Assembly (NCBI RefSeq): GCF_014648695.1 | Contig: NZ_BMRP01000057.1 | Span: 1-39,457, forward strand | Source of the DNA: Streptomyces albospinus | GTDB lineage: Bacteria; Actinomycetota; Actinomycetes; Streptomycetales; Streptomycetaceae | Length of the DNA stretch: 39,457 bases | Direction of reading: 5' to 3' | Shown here: piece after piece, positions 34,627-39,457 of the stretch | How positions within the stretch are numbered: the stretch's first letter is position 1 | Layout: each line of letters starts with the position of its first letter | Notes under the pieces: model-generated | Databases searched by the model: none | The model's input: only the letters and a program-made list of their open reading frames with translations | Told to the model about the DNA's origin: nothing | Position numbers and translations under genes: made by a program

Positions 34627-36180
34627 GTGGCCTCTTCTCGCCCGACCGCACTGCCCACGCGGACGGATGTCCTGATCGTTGGTGCAGGCCCCGCCGGGCT
34701 CACACTCGCCGCCGGCCTTGCCCAGCTCGGCGTGGACCACGTACTCATCGAACGTGCCGATTCCGTCCAGCCCGGCTCCAAAGCCGCCTTCGTTCAGCCC
34801 CGCGCTCTGGAGTACCTCGACCGCCTGGGTGTTGCCGATGGCCTGGTGGCCGCAGGAAAGCGAGGTCGCCACTTCAGCGTGCACGACGGCGCGCGGGCTC
34901 TGCTCCGCGGGTCCTACGACGGCGTGGACACCCCGTTCCCGATGATGCTGCTGGTCTCCCAGCAGGCCACCGAGGAGCATCTCAATCGCCGTCTGACCGA
35001 GCTGGGCGGCATGGTTCACCGCCGCCACAAGCTCATCACCTTCAGCCCTGACTTTCCCGGCGTGACCGCCGCCGTCGCCGCGCCCGACGGCTCGGTGCGT
35101 GCCGTGTACGCCCGCTACGTGATCGGCGCCGACGGCGTTCACAGCAGGGTGCGCTCCACGGCGGGGATCGACTTCCCTGGCACGGCACGAGAGCAGCTGT
35201 TCGCCTTGGCGGATGTCCGCCTCGAGCCGGGTTCGGCTTCCGCGCTCCTGGAGGACACCACTTTCTTCTTCTCTTCCGAGGGAATGCTGCTGACGTCTCC
35301 TCTGGCCGAGGGCCAGCACCGGGTGGTTGCGTCCGTTCCTCCCGGTTCGAAGGCGCCCACCGCCGAGCAGACCGAGACGCTACTGGCCACCCGCGGCCCG
35401 CGGGAAGGCGGTCCGAAGGTCGCCGAGGTCATCACAGCATCCACTTACCACGTTCAGGAACGCGTGGCCGAGAAACTCTCGGACGGCCCGGTCTTCCTCC
35501 TGGGGGACGCTGCGCACACCCACAGCCCGGCCGGGGGCCAGGGCATGAACACCGGGATTCAGGACGCCGGCAACCTGGCTTGGAAGCTCCATGCCGTGCT
35601 CGCCGGGCTCGCCCCTGAGGGTCTCCTGGACACCTACCACGGCGAGCGCCATCCCGTGGCTTCGGGTCTGGTCGCGTTCACCAGCCAGCTCACTTCACTC
35701 GCCACCATGCACGATCCGGAACTGTGCCAGCGGCGCAACGACATCGTCGCCGCAGCCGCCAAGGCACCCGGCATCACCGACTGGCTGGCGAGGCAGTTGT
35801 CCCAACTCGACATCAGCTATGCGACTGAACCGGCCGACGGTGCCTACCGCGTCGGGCAACGTGTCTCCCCTAGGCTCGTCCCGGCCCAAGGTCTCGACTG
35901 GACCCTGGCCCTGCCCACCTCCCCCACCGGGCCGACCGAGAGCGGCCGCATCGCTCCTGTGAGCCTCCAGTTCGTCGACGCGTTGGAGACGCCTCTCCTC
36001 ATTCGGCCGGATGGCTACTTGGCGGCCCATGGGGTCTCCGACCGATCCGCACGCTGTGCCGGCCGACCTCGCCTCCTACCTGCCCGGAGGGCCGACGCGA
36101 TGAGTCGGGCCACAACGGCGGACACAAGACCACTCCACGCCGCCGTCCGCGCTCCTGTTTCCACAGTCCTCCGGTGCTGA
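34627..36180 (+). CDS. FAD-dependent aromatic monooxygenase with shifted C-terminus
   Basis: A 517-residue class A flavin monooxygenase (PheA/TfdB-like) that would hydroxylate an aromatic ring using NAD(P)H and O2. The FAD-binding dinucleotide fold DVLIVGAGPAGLTLAAGL is at residues 14-31, the DG motif VIGADGVHSRVR lies mid-protein, and GDAAHTHSPAGGQGMNTGIQ is near 293. GTG at 34627 follows AAGGAGG and is preferred over the frame open to 34585. The end is odd: after GYLAAHGVS the frame becomes arginine-rich, while a one-base shift restores DPHAVPADLASYLPGGPTR and a stop at about 36105, which fits the family's C-terminus. So a one-base insertion (or sequencing error) lies near 36030. Confidence 0.85.
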   Translation: MASSRPTALPTRTDVLIVGAGPAGLTLAAGLAQLGVDHVLIERADSVQPGSKAAFVQPRALEYLDRLGVADGLVAAGKRGRHFSVHDGARALLRGSYDGVDTPFPMMLLVSQQATEEHLNRRLTELGGMVHRRHKLITFSPDFPGVTAAVAAPDGSVRAVYARYVIGADGVHSRVRSTAGIDFPGTAREQLFALADVRLEPGSASALLEDTTFFFSSEGMLLTSPLAEGQHRVVASVPPGSKAPTAEQTETLLATRGPREGGPKVAEVITASTYHVQERVAEKLSDGPVFLLGDAAHTHSPAGGQGMNTGIQDAGNLAWKLHAVLAGLAPEGLLDTYHGERHPVASGLVAFTSQLTSLATMHDPELCQRRNDIVAAAAKAPGITDWLARQLSQLDISYATEPADGAYRVGQRVSPRLVPAQGLDWTLALPTSPTGPTESGRIAPVSLQFVDALETPLLIRPDGYLAAHGVSDRSARCAGRPRLLPARRADAMSRATTADTRPLHAAVRAPVSTVLRC

Positions 36181-36303
36181 GCGGTCCTGGTCAGGGCATG
36201 ATGGCGCCGAAGCCGCCACCCGCCGGCGGGACGCTGCGGCTGTTGAAACAGGCTCAATGAGCAAGAGGACAGGACCGACGCTGAGGCACCGCAGCGCTTC
36301 ACA

Positions 36304-37743
36304 TCACTTGACGATCTCCATCGCCGCCATCATGCCCGCGTCCTCGTGGTTGAGGATGTGGCAGTGCAGGACGGTCTTGCCCGTGTAGGTGTTGAAGCGG
36401 ATCCGGATGACGAGCTGTCCCTTGACGGGAACGCTCGCGGTGTCCTGCAGGCCATGGCCCTGGTGTGGACGGCCGTTGATGCTCATCAGCTGGAACTTGT
36501 TGACGTGCACGTGGAAGGAGTGTTCCTCGTTGCTGTCGTTGCGTACGGTCCACTCCTCGACCGTGTTGAGCTTGGGCCGGATGTCCACCCGGTTGGAGTC
36601 GAACTGTTTGCCGTTGACGTAGTACTTGCTCCCGTCGGCATTCTCGGAGAACACGATGGTGCGCCGCGCGGCGATCGGGTCGTGGCTGAAGTCCAGTCTC
36701 GGGGCGAAGGACGAGGTCGGCAGCGGTGCCGACCGCGCTGAGGGGCCCTCGGAGTCCAGGGTGGCCAAGGTCGCCTGTGGGAAGGAGTTGCCGCCCGGAC
36801 CGGTGTTGTAGGCGAGTGTCTGGAGCTGGGTTCGCCCCCGCGGACCGCCTTGGACCAGCACGTCGAAGCGGGTGCCGGCCGCCAGAAGGAGGGAGTCGGC
36901 CGTCCAGATGCGGTCGGAGGGAGTGCCGTCGTGGGCGATCACATGGAACTGCTGCCCCTGGAGGTGAACGTTGTAGTAGATGTTGGCGCTGATGTTGGCC
37001 AGCCGCCACAGTTGGGTCTCGCCCGGCCGGATGCGGATGACAGGGTTGATCTGGCCGTTCACGGTGCGGTTGGTGGGTGCGCTGATGTGCAGGTCCTGGA
37101 CCTTGACCGCGTCGCCCTGGAGCTGGAAGTCCTTGAGGGCGATGACGTGTTCGGTGATGTTCCGCAGGTTCGCCGGCAGATACTGCTGAAGCCCGTCGAC
37201 GACGATGACGCCCGACAGGCCACCGGCGACCTGCGGTGCGGAAACGGGGTCCGCGTGTGAGTGGTACCAGTAGGTGCCGGCCCGCAGGGTGTCCGGGAAC
37301 CGGTAGGCGTAGTGGTGGGTCTCTCCGGGACGGATGTGGATGAAGATGTTGTCGGAGTCGCCGGACGGCGAGACATGAAGTCCGTGGACATGCAGATTGG
37401 TGTCCTGGCTCAGCCTGTTCGTCATCGACAGGTAGAGCGTGTCCCGGGGGCGGATCCGCAGCGTGGGCGGCATGTACCGGCCGTTGTAGGTGAGGGCCCA
37501 CAGCTTTCGGCCGGCCACGTCCACCTGCCGTCTCTCCACGACGAGGTCCACCCGCAGGACGCCGTTGCGGCTCACTACCTGCTCCGGCTCCCGCAACGGG
37601 GCACCCGCGGGGAACGACGGCGTCTGCGAAGGGGAGGACGACGGCCGCGAAGGCGACCCGCCGCCGGTGCAGCTGCTCACCAGTGCGATCACGGCGAGGG
37701 TCAGGGCGGTGGCACGGCGGAGCAGCCTGCGCGGACACCGCAT
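36304..37743 (-). CDS. Multicopper oxidase lipoprotein
   Basis: A 479-residue laccase-like multicopper oxidase. ATG at 37743 follows GGAGG; the frame is open further upstream but lacks a signal there. The lipoprotein signal (LTLAVIALVSSC, Cys25) anchors it outside the cell, followed by a Ser/Pro linker. All four copper-binding blocks are present: NLHVHGLHV (His118, His120), WYHSHAD (His161, His163), HSFHVHVN and HCHILNHEDAGMM (His460-Cys461-His462, His466 and an axial Met). Such proteins oxidise phenols or cuprous ion using O2. The gene is alone, facing the flavin monooxygenase gene convergently. Copper tolerance or phenol oxidation are both possible. The stretch 37744-38019 holds no supported gene. 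Confidence 0.92.
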   Translation of the reverse strand: MRCPRRLLRRATALTLAVIALVSSCTGGGSPSRPSSSPSQTPSFPAGAPLREPEQVVSRNGVLRVDLVVERRQVDVAGRKLWALTYNGRYMPPTLRIRPRDTLYLSMTNRLSQDTNLHVHGLHVSPSGDSDNIFIHIRPGETHHYAYRFPDTLRAGTYWYHSHADPVSAPQVAGGLSGVIVVDGLQQYLPANLRNITEHVIALKDFQLQGDAVKVQDLHISAPTNRTVNGQINPVIRIRPGETQLWRLANISANIYYNVHLQGQQFHVIAHDGTPSDRIWTADSLLLAAGTRFDVLVQGGPRGRTQLQTLAYNTGPGGNSFPQATLATLDSEGPSARSAPLPTSSFAPRLDFSHDPIAARRTIVFSENADGSKYYVNGKQFDSNRVDIRPKLNTVEEWTVRNDSNEEHSFHVHVNKFQLMSINGRPHQGHGLQDTASVPVKGQLVIRIRFNTYTGKTVLHCHILNHEDAGMMAAMEIVK

Positions 37744-38019
37744 CACGCCTCCACAGCCGGTCCCGACCTGACGCTTCGACCACCACCAGTAGACATACGG
37801 TGGAACCCGCACGCGATCCGGGCGGACCGTTCGCGTGAAGGCGATCCCCCCATGCCACCCGCGGCGGGAGCCTCAGCACCGCGGCGGATACGACGGTGCC
37901 GGGCAGGGGAGAGGCTGCTCGGCCCAAACCCGCCACCACACTGCTGCGGGCTCTCCTCGTCCTGACGAACGCGGAGATCAGCCGCTGATCCGCCTCGGCA
38001 GATGATCTCCCCGAGACGA

Positions 38020-38742
38020 TCAGGCCGACCACCAGGGCGAGTACCCGTACAGCCCGAACATGCGGGCCGGGCTGGCGCAGGCGATCTCGATCCAGCGGCG
38101 GCGGCTGATCCGGCCCTACCGCGGGTCGGTCTCGCCCCGCTCCAGCGCCTGCTGCACCAGCACATCGATCGCGATGCCGTTCTCGGCGTGCATCATGACC
38201 AGCCCGCCGTTGCCCGCGGCCTGTTGCATCGCCCGCAGAATCTGCCCGTCGTCGCTGTAGAAGACCCCCGGGTATGCGGTGAAGAGCTTGAACGAGCTCA
38301 CCCCTTCGGCCACGAGGCCGTCCATCTCCCTCAGCGAGGACTCGTTCACGTCGGAGAGGATCATGTGGAAGCCGTAGTCGATCGCGCACTGGGCGTCGGC
38401 CTTTGCGTGCCAGGCATCCAGGCCCTCCCCCAGTGACTTGCCGACCGACTGGACGGCGAAGTCGATGATCGTGGTGGTGCCGCCCCACGCCGCCGCGCGC
38501 GTACCCGACTCGAACGTGTCAGAGGCGTAGGTTCCTCCGAAGGGCATTGCCATGTGCGTATGGGCGTCGACGCCGCCCGGAATCACGTATTTGCCCGTAG
38601 CATCGATGAGGCGCTCCGCGGTCCAGTGCTGCGTTCCGATGGAGGCGAGGGCCACGATGGGGCCGTCTTCGATCAATACATCCGCATGGATCTCTTCGGC
38701 GGCCGTGATGACAAGGCCAACAGTGATCAGAGTGCGGGTCAC
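38020..38742 (-). pseudogene. Hydantoinase/dihydropyrimidinase gene with internal deletion
   Basis: The 5' part (38116-38742) encodes about 208 residues of a D-hydantoinase: GLVITAAEEIHADVLIEDG, then GGVDAHTHMAMPFGG with the metal-binding HTH, ESGTRAAAWGGTTTIIDFA and FKLFTAYPGVFYSDDGQ with the carbamylated-lysine region. It reaches GETDPR and then a TAG. Directly after the TAG and in the same frame comes GRISRRRWIEIACASPARMF and GLYG, which belongs near the C-terminus of the same family. Roughly 150 central codons are missing, with the junction at the TAG. Remaining text ends at 38020. The protein cannot be active. Confidence 0.75.
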
Positions 38743-38932
38743 CCTTCGCGCCTCCCTGCACCCACCGGGTACGCCCGTGGCCCCGGTGGAGTCGTCGAGT
38801 CGAACGTGGTTCTGTGGGAACGCCGTTGGCGGCGCAGTACGCGTGGTGGAACCGGTCGTGATGTCGCGGCCTCACCGGTGCGGGTCGATGTCCGTACGAG
38901 TCCCATCGGTGTCCGTATGAGTCCCCGCGGCC
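38743..38932. other. Short intergenic gap
   Basis: Noncoding stretch upstream of the hydantoinase relic. I note an imperfect tandem of GTCCGTACGAGTCCC and GTCCGTATGAGTCCC (about 38889-38923), a 19-nt-spaced direct repeat of unknown meaning. Confidence 0.35.
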
Positions 38933-39235
38933 TCAGTCGCGCCCACCGTCTGATCGCAGTTCGCCGGATGGGCTGCGCCGACCGTCAGAACATCCCCGGT
39001 CACCTTGGCCAACGTGATTCTTGAGCGACGTGGCCAACTCACTCAGCGCCCCGCCGCCGCCCACGGCCACGGCGAGCGCATCAGCGAGCGGCCCCAGCTC
39101 ACCCGGCCTCGCCGTGCCCCTCCCCTTGACCAACCCCCGTAGCTCACACTCCCGCCCCAGTCAGTCGGACAACTCCGCGAGCCCCTGACTCGAACCATCG
39201 CCTTCAACCGACACCGACAACCCCACACCGGACAT
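38933..39235 (-). pseudogene. EACC1-like conflict-system component with nonsense codon
   Basis: ATG at 39235, after a strong GGGAGGGG site, starts LSVSVEGDGSSQGLAELSD. A TGA at 39161-39163 then stands where a Trp (TGG) would fit, and the frame continues LGRECELRGLVKGRGTARPG, ELGPLADALAVAVGGGGALS and ELATSLKNH to a stop at 38933. This pattern matches the effector-associated constant component (EACC1) that precedes caspase or TIR effectors in actinobacterial conflict systems, as I recall that family. The C-terminal tail is out of character (GDRGCSDGRR). Apparently inactivated; no effector gene is nearby. Confidence 0.5.
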
Positions 39236-39398
39236 CGATCCCCTCCCGCACCATGTGACGTGCGATCAGTGTCGTGCCTCACGTAGGCAGCACAACTCAC
39301 CACTCCTCACACGCCAGTTGGCGCGCACGCAGGCCCAGGCATTCCTGTCGTCGGCAAGGTGCGGGCTACGCGACGGGTAGGTCACTACAGGGTTGTTT

Positions 39399-39457
39399 CT
39401 AGTGTCCTGCGCCAGAGATCCGTCGGCAGAAGTGGGCGAGGGAGCCGAGGATTTCCT
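39399..39457 (-). CDS. C-terminal end of an unidentified gene, cut by the window edge
   Basis: A minus-strand frame open to the edge reads EILGSLAHFCRRISGAGH and ends with TAG at 39399-39401. It looks like the tail of a transposase or other basic protein, but 18 residues are too few to assign. The stretch 39236-39398 holds no supported gene. Confidence 0.3.
   Translation of the reverse strand, partial: EILGSLAHFCRRISGAGH

Noticed and set aside
36299..38488. A 729-codon minus-strand ORF across the multicopper oxidase and hydantoinase relic
   Set aside because: It is an off-frame shadow; the multicopper oxidase frame holds all copper motifs.
1..39457. tRNA, rRNA, riboswitch and CRISPR signals
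   Set aside because: I saw no cloverleaf with a conserved T-loop, no rRNA signature and no regularly spaced repeats. This was by eye only, so a small RNA could be missed.

Overview
The window looks like accessory DNA from a Streptomyces or close relative. GC is high with strong G/C third-position bias, GTG/TTG starts are common, stop/start overlaps are frequent, rare TTA leucine codons occur, and the gene families are typical of actinobacterial specialised metabolism. Much of the sequence between good genes is decayed (IS fragments, frameshifted or nonsense-containing relics), as in a variable chromosome arm. No rRNA, tRNA or CRISPR array was seen.

Region 1 (1-3863) holds a small membrane peptide gene, an alpha/beta hydrolase and about 2 kb of gene-poor sequence with one frameshifted secreted-protein relic. 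Region 2 (3864-5834) is a two-gene operon: a tRNA-dependent cyclodipeptide synthase overlapping a CYP121-type P450. It closely resembles the Mycobacterium tuberculosis Rv2275/Rv2276 pair that makes mycocyclosin from cyclo(Tyr-Tyr), and ends in a strong hairpin. Region 3 (6077-9217) is a Tat-exported TolB-like propeller fused to an amidohydrolase.

Region 4 (9232-19921, minus strand) is the most interesting part: one tightly packed operon. In transcription order it encodes a PaaK-like adenylate-forming ligase, an alpha-oxoamine synthase, a RimK-like ATP-grasp ligase, an O-methyltransferase, an MFS exporter, a 27-residue ORF with a strong ribosome binding site, DpgA, DpgB, DpgC and an HpgT-type aminotransferase. 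The last four make 3,5-dihydroxyphenylglycine (DHPG). There is no NRPS or modular PKS, so a free-standing ligase route seems to use DHPG, recalling the pheganomycin, resorcinomycin and ketomemicin systems. This combination of enzymes does not match a cluster I can name. TTA codons in the ligase, dpgA and the neighbouring amidohydrolase suggest bldA-dependent timing.

Region 5 (19990-25915) has two doubtful small ORFs, a secreted histidine-rich peptide, a transposon-helper relic, a GT2-like glycosyltransferase, a cupin relic, a lipoprotein, and a divergent HxlR regulator/MFS transporter pair around a 59-bp palindrome.

Region 6 (25916-34260) is an IS-rich block. Two same-strand fragments of one transposase family flank a molybdopterin oxidoreductase/membrane protein/methyltransferase operon and a GH15 glycosidase. 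Region 7 (34627-39457) holds a flavin aromatic hydroxylase with a shifted C-terminus, a lipoprotein multicopper oxidase, a deleted hydantoinase gene, an EACC1-like gene with a nonsense codon, and the end of an unidentified gene at the right edge.
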